DNA of 31,414 nt, taken from Alphaproteobacteria bacterium (GTDB taxonomy: Bacteria; Pseudomonadota; Alphaproteobacteria; Bin95). Location: assembly GCA_022822125.1 (NCBI GenBank), contig JAJECF010000133.1:1-31414 (forward strand). Direction: 5' to 3'. The notes under the pieces were generated by a model. That model searched no databases, was not told the origin of the DNA, and worked only from the letters and a program-made list of their open reading frames with translations. A program made the position numbers and the translations under genes. This document shows positions 7,478 through 15,313 of the stretch, piece after piece; position 1 is the first letter of the stretch, and each line of letters opens with the position of its first letter.

Positions 7478-7870
7478 ATCTGCATGTGCATGGCGCATGA
7501 GCCCGGTCCGTTTCGGCATGAAGCGCGCCGCCTCCGGCTCCCCCGAATTCGTCGCGCGGTCTTGCATCCGCCTCTCCTTCCCGTTCCTCTATCGCGTTCG
7601 ATGTCCCCGGGGTCTTTTTCGTGCCGGCGCGAACCGGAAAAGGAAGCGGCCCCGCATACGCCGCGTCCTTCTTCCTTGCTCGATATTGGGTCAGAAATGC
7701 CAGAAGCAATCTCATTTAGGAATTATTACTGATACTTTGGGACAAAATGTAGTCCGGAACTCCGCTGCCCGATCCACCAGGGCCGGCAACGCCGTTGTCG
7801 CAGGGGCCGGCAGGCAGTGCGGGATGCGGTAGAATGGCGGCGCCCCGGAGAGCAGGAAAGGTCCGCGCCC

Positions 7871-8572
7871 ATGACCGCCATCGACCTCTACACTTGGCCG
7901 ACGCCCAACGGCCACAAGGTCCATATCATGCTGGAGGAGACGAGCCTCGGGTACAATGTCATCCCGGTCAATATCGGCAAGGGCGAGCAGTTCGCCCCCG
8001 ACTTCCTGAAGATCAGCCCGAACAACAAGATGCCGGCGATGGTCGATCCGGAGGGGCCGGGCGGCAAGCCCTTCGCGCTTGCGGAATCGGGCGCGATGCT
8101 GATCTACCTCGCCGAGAAGACGGGCCGCTTCCTGTCGACCGACCCGGCGGCGCGCTATCGCACCCTGCAATGGCTGATGACCCAGATGGGCCATGTGGGG
8201 CCGATGCTGGGGCAGATAAACCACTTCCGGAATTATGCGGTCGAGAAAATCCCCTACGCCATAGACCGCTATGTCAATGAGGGCACGCGGCTCTACAACC
8301 TGCTCGACCGCCGGCTCGGCGAGAGCGAATGGCTCGGCGGCGCCGATTATTCGATCGCCGACATGGCGACATATCCGTGGCTCCGCAGCTGGGAGAACCA
8401 GGGCCAGAACCTCGAGGCGCATCCCAACCTCGCGCGCTGGTACAAGGAGATCGAGGCGCGCCCGGCCGTGGAGCGCGGTTGCGCCGTGCTGGCGGACCGC
8501 CGCCGGCAGGGCGGCATGACGGACGAGGAACGCGAGAACATGTTCGGCGCGACGCAATACCGGAAGCGCTGA
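7871..8572 (+). CDS. Glutathione S-transferase family protein, YfcG/nu-class-like
   Basis: 233 residues. The thioredoxin-fold N-terminal domain begins with IDLYTWPTPNGHKVHIMLEE, the hallmark of the YfcG/YghU group of bacterial GSTs, followed by the glutathione-binding ISPNNKMPAMVDP and ESGAMLIYLAEKTG segments. The helical C-terminal domain has WLGGADYSIADMATYPW. YfcG-type enzymes bind glutathione disulphide and reduce disulphides rather than conjugating electrophiles. I chose ATG 7871, preceded by AGCAGGAAAG and matching the family N-terminus; a frame extending to 7817 adds 18 residues without similarity. The MaoC gene follows after 50 bases, so the two may share a transcript. Confidence 0.9.
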   Translation: MTAIDLYTWPTPNGHKVHIMLEETSLGYNVIPVNIGKGEQFAPDFLKISPNNKMPAMVDPEGPGGKPFALAESGAMLIYLAEKTGRFLSTDPAARYRTLQWLMTQMGHVGPMLGQINHFRNYAVEKIPYAIDRYVNEGTRLYNLLDRRLGESEWLGGADYSIADMATYPWLRSWENQGQNLEAHPNLARWYKEIEARPAVERGCAVLADRRRQGGMTDEERENMFGATQYRKR

Positions 8573-8622
8573 GGCGGCGCGCTCCGCCATTCGGAAATGC
8601 ACGACAGGGAGGGAACGCGGCG

Positions 8623-9078
8623 ATGGCCGGTCTTTGGTATGAGGAATTCGAGATCGGGAGGGAGTGGAAACACCCGATCACCCGCACGGTGACGGAGATG
8701 GACAACATCCTGTTCACAGCGCTGACGCACAATCCGCAGCCGCTGCATCTGGACGAGGAATTCGCGAAGGAGAATTCCCAATTCGGCCAGCGGCTTGTGA
8801 ATTCGATCTTCACGCTCGGCCTGATGATCGGCGTGTCGGTGGAGGAAACCACGCTCGGCACCACGGTCGGCAATCTCGGCATGACCGACTGCGTGTTCCG
8901 CAACCCTGTCTTCCATGGCGACACCATCACCTCCTTCACGAAGATTCTCGACAAGCGCGAGAGCCGGTCGCGGCCGGAGGTCGGCATTGTCACCTTCGAG
9001 CATTGGGCGGTGAACCAGCGCGGCGAGGAGGTCGCCCGCTGCAAGCGCCAGGGCATGATGAAGAAGCGCCCGTCATGA
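8623..9078 (+). CDS. MaoC-like hot-dog-fold acyl-CoA hydratase
   Basis: 151 residues, single hot-dog domain. The hydratase motif region reads ALTHNPQPLHLDEEFA; the family's usual Gly-Asp before Asn-Pro is replaced by Thr-His, while the Asn and the second His remain. Single-domain MaoC proteins hydrate trans-enoyl-CoA or mesaconyl/itaconyl-type CoA esters in the cytoplasm. A GGGAGGG ribosome binding site precedes ATG 8623. Its stop overlaps the start of the CitE-like lyase (ATGA), which implies a hydratase plus C-C lyase sequence: hydrate an unsaturated CoA ester, then cleave the hydroxyacyl-CoA. The itaconate pathway (itaconyl-CoA hydratase and citramalyl-CoA lyase) and the mesaconyl/methylmalyl-CoA pair are both possible. 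The substrate is not shown by the sequence. Confidence 0.85.
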   Translation: MAGLWYEEFEIGREWKHPITRTVTEMDNILFTALTHNPQPLHLDEEFAKENSQFGQRLVNSIFTLGLMIGVSVEETTLGTTVGNLGMTDCVFRNPVFHGDTITSFTKILDKRESRSRPEVGIVTFEHWAVNQRGEEVARCKRQGMMKKRPS

Positions 9079-9965
9079 CCGACGCGCTCAGATGCTTCCT
9101 GTTCGTGCCGGGCGACAGCGCGCGCAAGTTCGAGAAGGCGCGCGGCGTGCCGGCCGACGCGCTGATCCTCGACCTGGAGGACTCGGTGGCGCAGGCGAAC
9201 CTGCCGGTTGCGCGACAAATGGTGCGGGAACGCCTCGAAGCCAGCCGGGACGACCGCGCCCAGCAGCTCTGGGTCCGCATCAACCCGCTCGACACGGACC
9301 TCGCGCTGCCGGACCTCGCGGCGGTGATGGCTGGCGCCCCGGACGGCATCGTGCTGCCGAAGACCTTTTCCGCCGCCGAGGCAGTCAGGCTCGATCACTA
9401 TCTCTCGGCGCTGGAGGTGCGGGAGTGGATCGCGCCCGGCTCGACGCAAATCCTGGTCGTCGCCACCGAGACGGCGCGCTCGCTTTTCACGATGGACAGC
9501 TTCACCGGCGCGAGCGCGCGCATCTACGGCATGACCTGGGGCGCGGAAGACCTCTCGGCCGCGCTCGGCGCCTCCACCAACCGCGCGCCGGACGGGCAGT
9601 ATGAGGACGTGTACCGGCTGGCGCGCGCGCTCTGCCTGGCGGCCTGCAAGGCGGCCGGCACGGAGCCGGTGGACTCGGTCTATCCCGATTTCCGCGATCT
9701 CGACGGCCTGCACGCCGAGGCGCTGCAGGGCCGCAGGACGGGCTTCACCGGCAAGGTGGCCATCCACCCCGCGCAGGTCGATCCCATCAACAGCGCCTAC
9801 GCGCCGACCGAAGACGAGATCGCCCACGCCCGCCGCGTCGTCGAGGCGATGGAGAATGCCGGCGGCGCCGGCACCGTCGGGCTGGACGGCAAGATGCTCG
9901 ACATGCCCCACCTCAAGGCCGCCCGCCACGTCCTCGCGCTGGCCGAGCGGGCCGGCGCGGGGTAG
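9075..9965 (+). CDS. CitE/HpcH-HpaI family CoA-ester lyase
   Basis: 296 residues, TIM-barrel lyase. It has the N-terminal LFVPGDSARKFEKA, the LILDLEDSVA strand (metal-site region), the substrate-binding WVRINPLDT, the IVLPKT strand, the ATETARSLF motif with the magnesium-binding Glu, TWGAEDLSAALG with the second acidic ligand, and GKVAIHPAQV near the C-terminus. Family members cleave citramalyl-, malyl- or methylmalyl-CoA to acetyl- or propionyl-CoA plus an oxoacid, or act as malyl-CoA thioesterases. It is translationally coupled to the MaoC hydratase through ATGA. No acyl-carrier protein or CitF subunit is nearby, so it is a stand-alone lyase rather than part of citrate lyase. Confidence 0.9.
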   Translation: MTDALRCFLFVPGDSARKFEKARGVPADALILDLEDSVAQANLPVARQMVRERLEASRDDRAQQLWVRINPLDTDLALPDLAAVMAGAPDGIVLPKTFSAAEAVRLDHYLSALEVREWIAPGSTQILVVATETARSLFTMDSFTGASARIYGMTWGAEDLSAALGASTNRAPDGQYEDVYRLARALCLAACKAAGTEPVDSVYPDFRDLDGLHAEALQGRRTGFTGKVAIHPAQVDPINSAYAPTEDEIAHARRVVEAMENAGGAGTVGLDGKMLDMPHLKAARHVLALAERAGAG

Positions 9966-10005
9966 GGCGGGGAGGCGGCGTGGTCCTGTTTCCCCGTGCC
10001 AATCA

Positions 10006-10034
10006 TTGACCTTTTGGTTTTACGAATATATTTT
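10006..10034 (+). promoter_or_regulatory. Probable sigma70-type promoter of the Xre-RES pair
   Basis: TTGACC (10006-10011) is followed by an AT-rich spacer and TATTTT (10029-10034) at 17 bp, or TATATT (10027-10032) at 15 bp. It is a clear AT island in GC-rich surroundings, 60-85 bases before the antitoxin start. Confidence 0.55.
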
Positions 10035-10092
10035 TTGAAACTAGAAGGACCCATCAAGCCGGGTGGTTCCGTGTTTTGGAGAAGGACGCGCC

Positions 10093-10461
10093 ATGAACCG
10101 GGCGCAGGCGGAAGACCGGGCGGAGGCAAGGCCCGTCGCGCAGTTCATCCGGAGGTTACAGGACGCTGGCGGTCTGAAAGGGACCGACATCGCCAATTTC
10201 GCCGGCGTGTCGAAGGCCACCGTCTCGCGCTGGTCGAGCGGCCGGAAGGCCCCCCATCCGAAAACGCAACTCATCATGTCGGACCTGTCCTATGTGGCGA
10301 TGCGGCTTGGCGAGTATTACTCCCGGGAGGAAGTGCGGGCTTGGCTCCACGCTCCGCATCCCCAACTCGACGGCGAGCGGGCGGTCGACCTGATCCATAA
10401 CGGCCGCACAGAGGAAGTGATCGCTATTCTGGACCGCCTTGATGCGGATGCCTATCTCTGA
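10093..10461 (+). CDS. Xre/MbcA/ParS-type antitoxin of a RES toxin-antitoxin pair
   Basis: 122 residues. The helix-turn-helix lies at about residues 30-55 (TDIANFAGVSKATVSRWSSG). The C-terminal toxin-binding domain (DUF2384 type) contains PHPQLDGERAVDLIHNGRTEEVIAILDRL, split over about 88-117, with the family's Pro-x-Leu-x-Gly and Asp-Leu-Ile pattern. Such antitoxins bind the RES toxin and repress their own promoter. The AT-rich promoter at 10006-10034 would be its operator region. The stop lies 2 bases before the toxin start, in a duplicated 12-bp junction. Confidence 0.9.
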   Translation: MNRAQAEDRAEARPVAQFIRRLQDAGGLKGTDIANFAGVSKATVSRWSSGRKAPHPKTQLIMSDLSYVAMRLGEYYSREEVRAWLHAPHPQLDGERAVDLIHNGRTEEVIAILDRLDADAYL

Positions 10462-10463
10462 CC

Positions 10464-11048
10464 GTGGCTCTGACCGTGGCTACAGGGAACGGCCCGGGGC
10501 CTCGCCGGCCGATCCGCGATCCGTGCCTTCTGGATGCGCTGGATGCGCTGGAGCGGGAGCCTTACAGCGGAACCGTCTGGCGTTCGGTGCGCGAGGGCCG
10601 GGACCCGTTGGCCTGCTGGCGTTCCGGCGGCCGCTGGGACGATGGCACATTCGATGTCCTCTACACCTCGGAAACGCGGCAGGCCGCCATCGACGAGCGA
10701 TGGTTCCACCTCTATCGGGGCCAGCCGATCGTCCCGTCCAGGGTGCGGTACGAGCTTTTCGAGTTGCGGGTGTCGCTGGAAGCGGTAATGCGCTTCCGCA
10801 CGCTCGACAACTTGGCGGCGCTGGGCCTCGACATCCGTTCCTACGGGAAACTCTCCTGGGTCGAGCGGGCGCAGGAATATCCCCGCTCGCAGGAGATTGC
10901 GGAAGCCTGCGCCTTCCTGGGCGCCGACGGCATCCTCGCGCCGGGCGCGCGCACGCCGGGCGCGAACAACCTCGTGGTCTTCTGCGAACAGGACACCCGG
11001 ATCGAAAAGGAGGTCGTCCGCAACCACGGCGTCGTCGATTTCCGCTAG
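10464..11048 (+). CDS. RES-domain toxin (NAD-targeting, MbcT/ParT-like)
   Basis: 194 residues from GTG 10464, or 190 from the in-frame GTG 10476. The RES fold signature is visible: WRSVREG with R40, GGRWDDG, LYTSE (Y67, S69), and the conserved Glu in AAIDERW (E78). A late segment, PGANNLVVF, precedes the C-terminal DTRI. Characterised RES toxins (MbcT, ParT, Res) degrade NAD+ or ADP-ribosylate a target, and the Xre partner neutralises them. Here the toxin is coupled directly after the antitoxin, with a perfect 12-bp tandem duplication (10456-10467 and 10468-10479) at the junction that supplies two possible starts. No strong ribosome binding site is visible, consistent with coupling. Confidence 0.9.
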   Translation: MALTVATGNGPGPRRPIRDPCLLDALDALEREPYSGTVWRSVREGRDPLACWRSGGRWDDGTFDVLYTSETRQAAIDERWFHLYRGQPIVPSRVRYELFELRVSLEAVMRFRTLDNLAALGLDIRSYGKLSWVERAQEYPRSQEIAEACAFLGADGILAPGARTPGANNLVVFCEQDTRIEKEVVRNHGVVDFR

Positions 11049-11123
11049 GCCCTCTCGCAAACGATCCCTCCGGTGACAAGCGGAAGCCCGCGCCCGGCCG
11101 CCCGACAGGGCCTCGCCCGCCCC

Positions 11124-12287
11124 CTAAAGCGGCTCCAGGCGCCAGATTTGAGCGTCGTTCTCGTCCATAAGCAGGTAGATCAGGCCGTCCGGGCCGGTGC
11201 GCGCGTCGCGTATCCGGTTGCCGAAATCCGTCAGCAGGCGCTCTTCGTGGACCACCCTGTCTCCGTCCAATTCCAGCCGGACGAGGAGCTGGGCGCGGAG
11301 CGCGCCGACGAAGAGGTTGCCGTCCCAGCGGGGAAACCTGCCGCCGCGATAGACCGTCAGCCCCGAGGGCGCGATGGACGGCGTCCAGTATGTCGCGGGC
11401 TGCTCCATGCCCGGCCGCGCGGTCTCGTCGGTGATCTTCGTGCCGCTGTAGTTGCGCCCGTAGGTGATGACCGGCCAGCCATAGTTCCGCCCGCGCCGCA
11501 TGAGATTGACCTCGTCGCCGCCGCGCGGCCCGTGCTCCTGCGACCATAGCCGGCCCGTCTCGGGATCGAAGGCAAGGCCCTGCGGGTTGCGGTGCCCGTA
11601 AGACCATATCTCCGGCAGCGCTCCCGGCCGCCCGGTGAAAGGATTGTCGGGCGGGGCCGCGCCGTCGGGATTTAGCCTCAGGACCGCGCCGGCATGGTTG
11701 CCGAGGTCCTGCGCGCTCCGCCGGTCGCCGCGGTCGCCGATGGTGACGAACAGCATCCCGTCCGGCGCGAACCGAAGCCGCGAGCCGAAATGCCGGCCCG
11801 TGCCGCTTGCCGCGCGGGCGGTGAAGACGGTCTCGAACCCGTGGAGCCGGCCGCCCTCCAGCCGCACCGTGCTCACAGCAGTCGTCCTGCCTTCCGCCGT
11901 GTCCATAATGTGGCTCAGATAGAGCCGACGATTGGCCGCGAAGCCGGGGTCGAGCGCGACATCCATCAGCCCGCCCTGGCCGTATTCCCGGAGTCGCGGC
12001 AGGCCCGGCAGCGGGTCCGACGGCTTCCCGCCGGGCTGCAGGATGCGGAGAGCGCCGTCCAGTTCCGTCACCAGCATGCGCCCGTCGGGCAGGAACGCCA
12101 TGCCCCATGCCCGGTCGAACGGGCCGCCGACCGGGACGAGGCGGAAGGCGTGCTTCTCGGAGCGGTATTCTCGCGGTTCGACAGCGTCGGCGAGGCCGCC
12201 CGCAATTGCGCCCAGGCAGAGCAGGGCGGCGAGTGCGCCCGCCCGGATGCGGCGGTCCGATACTGACGGTCTCCGATCGAGGTTCAT
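11124..12287 (-). CDS. Periplasmic PQQ-dependent aldose/sorbosone-type sugar dehydrogenase
   Basis: 387 residues. The N-terminus is basic and then hydrophobic (ALAALLCLGAIAGGLADA, about residues 18-35), a signal peptide for export. The rest is the six-bladed beta-propeller of the YliI/Asd soluble PQQ dehydrogenase family: WGMAFLPDGRMLVTEL, GGLMDVALDP, GDRGDRRSAQDLGNHAGAVLRLNPDG (in two parts), YGHRNPQGLAFDP, EHGPRGGDEVNL, NYGWPVITYG and the final MDENDAQIWRL. These include the usual calcium and PQQ-pocket segments (GHRNPQG, EHGPRGGDE). It oxidises soluble aldoses in the periplasm if PQQ is available; no PQQ biosynthesis gene is in the window. It converges with the RES toxin and has no operon partner. 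The ATG at 12287 is supported by the signal peptide. Confidence 0.9.
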   Translation of the reverse strand: MNLDRRPSVSDRRIRAGALAALLCLGAIAGGLADAVEPREYRSEKHAFRLVPVGGPFDRAWGMAFLPDGRMLVTELDGALRILQPGGKPSDPLPGLPRLREYGQGGLMDVALDPGFAANRRLYLSHIMDTAEGRTTAVSTVRLEGGRLHGFETVFTARAASGTGRHFGSRLRFAPDGMLFVTIGDRGDRRSAQDLGNHAGAVLRLNPDGAAPPDNPFTGRPGALPEIWSYGHRNPQGLAFDPETGRLWSQEHGPRGGDEVNLMRRGRNYGWPVITYGRNYSGTKITDETARPGMEQPATYWTPSIAPSGLTVYRGGRFPRWDGNLFVGALRAQLLVRLELDGDRVVHEERLLTDFGNRIRDARTGPDGLIYLLMDENDAQIWRLEPL

Positions 12288-12320
12288 GTCGTCATGCCCT
12301 CTTCCGCAGGAACCGCAACT

Positions 12321-12429
12321 CCCTCATCCTGAGTAGCGACCGCGTCAGCGGGCGCGTATCGAAGGGCCCTGCCCTGCCGCCGGCCGCCGTCCTTCGATAC
12401 GCAGCTGGCGCCGCTACTCGGGATGAGGG
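12321..12429. repeat. Palindromic intergenic repeat element
   Basis: Outer arms CCCTCATCCTGAGTAGC (12321-12337) and its imperfect complement GCTACTCGGGATGAGGG (12413-12429) enclose a perfect 12-bp inverted pair GCGTATCGAAGG (12354-12365) / CCTTCGATACGC (12391-12402). The nested arms can fold into a long cruciform or RNA hairpin between the sugar dehydrogenase start and the clpA end. Similar CCTCATCCTGAG palindromes recur in many alphaproteobacterial genomes; this is recalled, not searched. Confidence 0.7.
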
Positions 12430-12480
12430 ACGACGGGAAGGGACGATTGCTCCTGCATCCCGGACGGTTGCAAAACCGCC

Positions 12481-14811
12481 CTACAGCGCCGCCGGCTCCT
12501 TCTTTTTCGCCTTCGCCTTTGTCTTCGCTTTCGGCGGGGCGGGGGGCGGGGAGTCGGGGTAGGCGAAGGTCAGGCCGTCTTCGCCGGCATCCACTTCCAC
12601 CGAGCCGCCCTTGGCCAGACGGCCGAACAGCAGCTCCTCCGCGAGCGGTTTCTTGATGTGCTCCTGGATCACGCGGGCGAGCGGGCGGGCGCCGTATTCG
12701 ACGCTGTAACCCTTATCGGCGAGCCACGCGCGGGCGGCGTCGGTCAGCAGGATTTCGACCTGGCGGTCATCGAGCTGGCCTTCGAGTTCGGCGACGAATT
12801 TGTCCACCACCCGATGCACGACCTCCATCGGCAGGTTGCCGAAGGAAATGATCGCATCCAGCCGGTTGCGGAACTCCGGCGTGAACAGCCTGTCGATAGC
12901 CTCCTTGTCGTCGCCCTCGCGGACATCGCGTCCGAAGCCGATCGCCGCCTTTGCCAGGTCGGACGCGCCGGCATTGGTCGTCATGATGAGGATGACATTG
13001 CGGAAATCGACCTGCTTGCCGCTGTGGTCGGTCAGCTTGCCGTGGTCCATGATCTGGAGCAGTACGTTGAACACGTCGGGATGCGCCTTCTCGATCTCGT
13101 CGAGCAGCAGCACCACATGCGGGTTCTTGTCCACCGCATCGGTCAGCAGGCCGCCCTGGTCGAAGCCGACATAGCCGGGCGGGGCGCCGATGAGCCGCGA
13201 AACGCTGTGCCGCTCCATGTACTCCGACATGTCGAACCGCACCAGTTCGACGCCGAGGCAGCGCGCGAGCTGGCGGGCGGCCTCCGTCTTGCCGACGCCG
13301 GTCGGGCCCGAGAACAGGTAGCTGCCGATGGGTTTTTCGGGCTCCCGCAAGCCGGCCCGCGCCAGCTTGACAGCGCTCGCCAGCGCTTCGATGGCGGGGT
13401 CCTGGCCGAATACCACCGTCTTCAGGTCGCGCTCCAGCGTCTGCAGTGACTCGCGGTCGTCCCGGCTGACGCTCTTGGGCGGGATGCGGGCGATCTTGGC
13501 GACAATGCCCTCGACATCGCGCACGCCCACGGTCTTCTTGCGCCGGCTCGGCGGCAGCAGCAATTGGGCGGCGCCGACCTCGTCGATCACGTCGATGGCC
13601 TTGTCCGGCAGCTTGCGGTCGTTGATGTAGCGCGCGGAGAGGTTGACCGCCGAGCGAATGGCCTCGGTGGTGTAGCGGACGCCGTGATGCTCTTCGTAAT
13701 AGGGCTTCAGCCCCATCATGATCTTGATGGCGTCCGGAACCGACGGCTCATGCACATCGATCTTCTGGAACCGGCGCACGAGCGCGCGGTCCTTCTCGAA
13801 ATAATTGCGGTATTCCTTGTATGTGGTGGAGCCTATGCAGCGCAGCGTGCCGCTGGCGAGCGCCGGCTTCAGGATGTTGGAGGCGTCCATCGAGCCGCCG
13901 CTAGTGGCGCCGGCGCCGATAACGGTGTGGATCTCGTCGATGAACAGCACCGCCCCTTCCAGGGCCTCCAGTTCCGCCAGCACCTGCTTCAGCCGTTCCT
14001 CGAAATCGCCCCTGTAGCGCGTGCCCGCCAGCAGCGAGCCCATGTCGAGCGCGTAGATCGTGGCCTCCGCCAGCACCTCCGGCACCGCGCTCTCGACGAT
14101 CTTCCGCGCGAGGCCCTCGGCGATGGCGGTCTTGCCGACGCCCGGGTCGCCCACATAGAGCGGGTTGTTCTTGGTTCTCCGGCAGAGGATCTGGATCGTG
14201 CGCTCGACTTCCAGCTCGCGCCCGATCAGCGGGTCGATCTTGCCGGCGTCCGCCTTCTCGTTGAGGTTGACGCAATAGGCCTGCAGCGCCTCGGCCGGCT
14301 TGCCCTTGCCGGACTCGCCGCCCTCGCTTTCCTGGCGTTCCTCCGCGCCGCGCACCCGCCTCGGCTCCGAGCGCCCGGCGCTCTTGGCGATGCCGTGGCT
14401 GATATAGTTGACGGCGTCGAGGCGCGTCATTTCCTGGCCCTGCAGGAAGAAAACGGCGTGGCTCTCGCGCTCCGAGAAGATCGCCACGAGCACATTGGCC
14501 CCCGTCACTTCCTCGCGTCCCGACGACTGCACATGGATCGCCGCGCGCTGCAGGACGCGCTGGAAGCCGGCCGTCGGCTTGGGGTCGCCGTCGCGCTCCA
14601 CCGCGAGATTGTCGAGCTCTTCGTCCAGATAGCCGGTGACCTCGGACCTCAGATTGTCCACATCGACCGAGCACGCCCGCAGCACCGCGATGCAGTCCCG
14701 GTCCTCGGTGAGCGCCAGCAGCAGATGCTCCAGCGTGGCGTATTCGTGCCTGCGTTCCTTGGCGTAGGAGAGCGCCCGGTGCAGCGTCTGTTCGAGGGTG
14801 CGAGACAGCAT
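12481..14811 (-). CDS. clpA: ClpA, ATPase subunit of the ClpAP protease
   Basis: 776 residues from the [14 protein letters not shown] start at 14811; an upstream ATG at 14832 would add seven residues inside clpS and is not typical of the family. The N-terminal Clp_N repeats cover about 1-150. The first AAA+ module has Walker A GDPGVGKT and Walker [14 protein letters not shown]. The second has GPTGVGKTE and [11 protein letters not shown], and the C-terminal ClpB_D2-small domain follows. The extreme C-terminus is an Ala/Lys/Pro-rich tail ([17 protein letters not shown] region), longer than in E. coli ClpA. It unfolds substrates and feeds them to ClpP. The gene lies 7 bases after clpS, with an AGAAGGA ribosome binding site overlapping the clpS end, so the adaptor and unfoldase are co-translated. 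Confidence 0.96.
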   Translation of the reverse strand: MLSRTLEQTLHRALSYAKERRHEYATLEHLLLALTEDRDCIAVLRACSVDVDNLRSEVTGYLDEELDNLAVERDGDPKPTAGFQRVLQRAAIHVQSSGREEVTGANVLVAIFSERESHAVFFLQGQEMTRLDAVNYISHGIAKSAGRSEPRRVRGAEERQESEGGESGKGKPAEALQAYCVNLNEKADAGKIDPLIGRELEVERTIQILCRRTKNNPLYVGDPGVGKTAIAEGLARKIVESAVPEVLAEATIYALDMGSLLAGTRYRGDFEERLKQVLAELEALEGAVLFIDEIHTVIGAGATSGGSMDASNILKPALASGTLRCIGSTTYKEYRNYFEKDRALVRRFQKIDVHEPSVPDAIKIMMGLKPYYEEHHGVRYTTEAIRSAVNLSARYINDRKLPDKAIDVIDEVGAAQLLLPPSRRKKTVGVRDVEGIVAKIARIPPKSVSRDDRESLQTLERDLKTVVFGQDPAIEALASAVKLARAGLREPEKPIGSYLFSGPTGVGKTEAARQLARCLGVELVRFDMSEYMERHSVSRLIGAPPGYVGFDQGGLLTDAVDKNPHVVLLLDEIEKAHPDVFNVLLQIMDHGKLTDHSGKQVDFRNVILIMTTNAGASDLAKAAIGFGRDVREGDDKEAIDRLFTPEFRNRLDAIISFGNLPMEVVHRVVDKFVAELEGQLDDRQVEILLTDAARAWLADKGYSVEYGARPLARVIQEHIKKPLAEELLFGRLAKGGSVEVDAGEDGLTFAYPDSPPPAPPKAKTKAKAKKKEPAAL

Positions 14812-14818
14812 CGACCGG

Positions 14819-15145
14819 CTATTCCTTCTCAAGCGTCAGCTGCAGAGGGTGTTCGTGTCGCCGCGCGAAGTCCACAACCTGCGTCACCTTGGTCTCGGCG
14901 ACCTCGTAGGTATAGACACCGCAGACCCCGATCCCCCGCTGGTGGACCATCAGCATGATATTCGTCGCCTCCTCCCGGCCCTTGTGGAAGAAGGCTTGCA
15001 GGACGTGGACGACGAATTCCATCGGCGTGTAGTCGTCATTCAGCATGATGACCTTGTACAACGACGGCTTCTTCGTTTCCGGCTTGGTCCTGACGAGCAC
15101 CCCTGTATTCGGGTCGCCGTCCCCGCCCCGCCGTTCGTCGCTCAT
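14819..15145 (-). CDS. clpS: ClpS, N-end-rule adaptor of ClpAP
   Basis: 108 residues from ATG 15145, with a GGGAG ribosome binding site. The core motifs are present: [20 protein letters not shown], which contains the NDDYTPM substrate-pocket segment, followed by [13 protein letters not shown] and [24 protein letters not shown]. ClpS binds proteins with bulky hydrophobic N-terminal residues and delivers them to ClpA. The flexible N-terminal tail (about 25 residues) needed to engage ClpA is present. It is divergent from the D,D-carboxypeptidase across a 168-base promoter region. The longer frame to 15556 has no ClpS character and is discarded. Confidence 0.95.
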   Translation of the reverse strand: MSDERRGGDGDPNTGVLVRTKPETKKPSLYKVIMLNDDYTPMEFVVHVLQAFFHKGREEATNIMLMVHQRGIGVCGVYTYEVAETKVTQVVDFARRHEHPLQLTLEKE

Positions 15146-15313
15146 CCATAATCTCCCGCCCGCAGGCCGCATGCTGGACACTAGCATAGCCGGTATCCAA
15201 GTAGGAATAAGCCGCCGCCGTTCAAGGGCCCCTGCAAGCGCCGCGGCGAAGGAAAAACGCCGGCCGGCATTGCGGCGAAACCGGATTGACTCTATGTCGG
15301 CCGAGGAGGGGCC

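Larger units (their letters stand above)
7302..7870. other. Gene-free island boundary region
   Basis: 569 bases with no gene I can support. It holds, in order, the ribosome binding site of the first recombinase, TTGCA and GTCATG repeat groups (listed separately), two 8-bp palindromes (AAGCGCTT 7386-7393 and AACTAGTT 7398-7405), and an AT-richer stretch at about 7690-7760. The last 100 bases are GC-rich and lead into the glutathione transferase. The small frames here lack the third-position G/C bias of the neighbours. The change in composition at about 7690-7760 may mark the edge of the mobile element. No tRNA gene or obvious att duplication was found. Confidence 0.5.

Noticed and set aside
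7475..7832. Small plus-strand frames in the island boundary region
   Set aside because: No third-position G/C bias, no ribosome binding site, and no similarity that I recognise.
12466..12486. Hairpin CGGTT/AACCG downstream of clpA as a terminator
   Set aside because: The stem is only five pairs and no U-tract follows on the minus strand.
14812..14832. Upstream ATG for clpA at 14832
   Set aside because: It adds seven residues within clpS that ClpA proteins lack; the [10 protein letters not shown] start has a ribosome binding site.
13564..14958. A 464-codon plus-strand frame opposite clpA and clpS
   Set aside because: Shadow of two certain genes with no recognisable motif.
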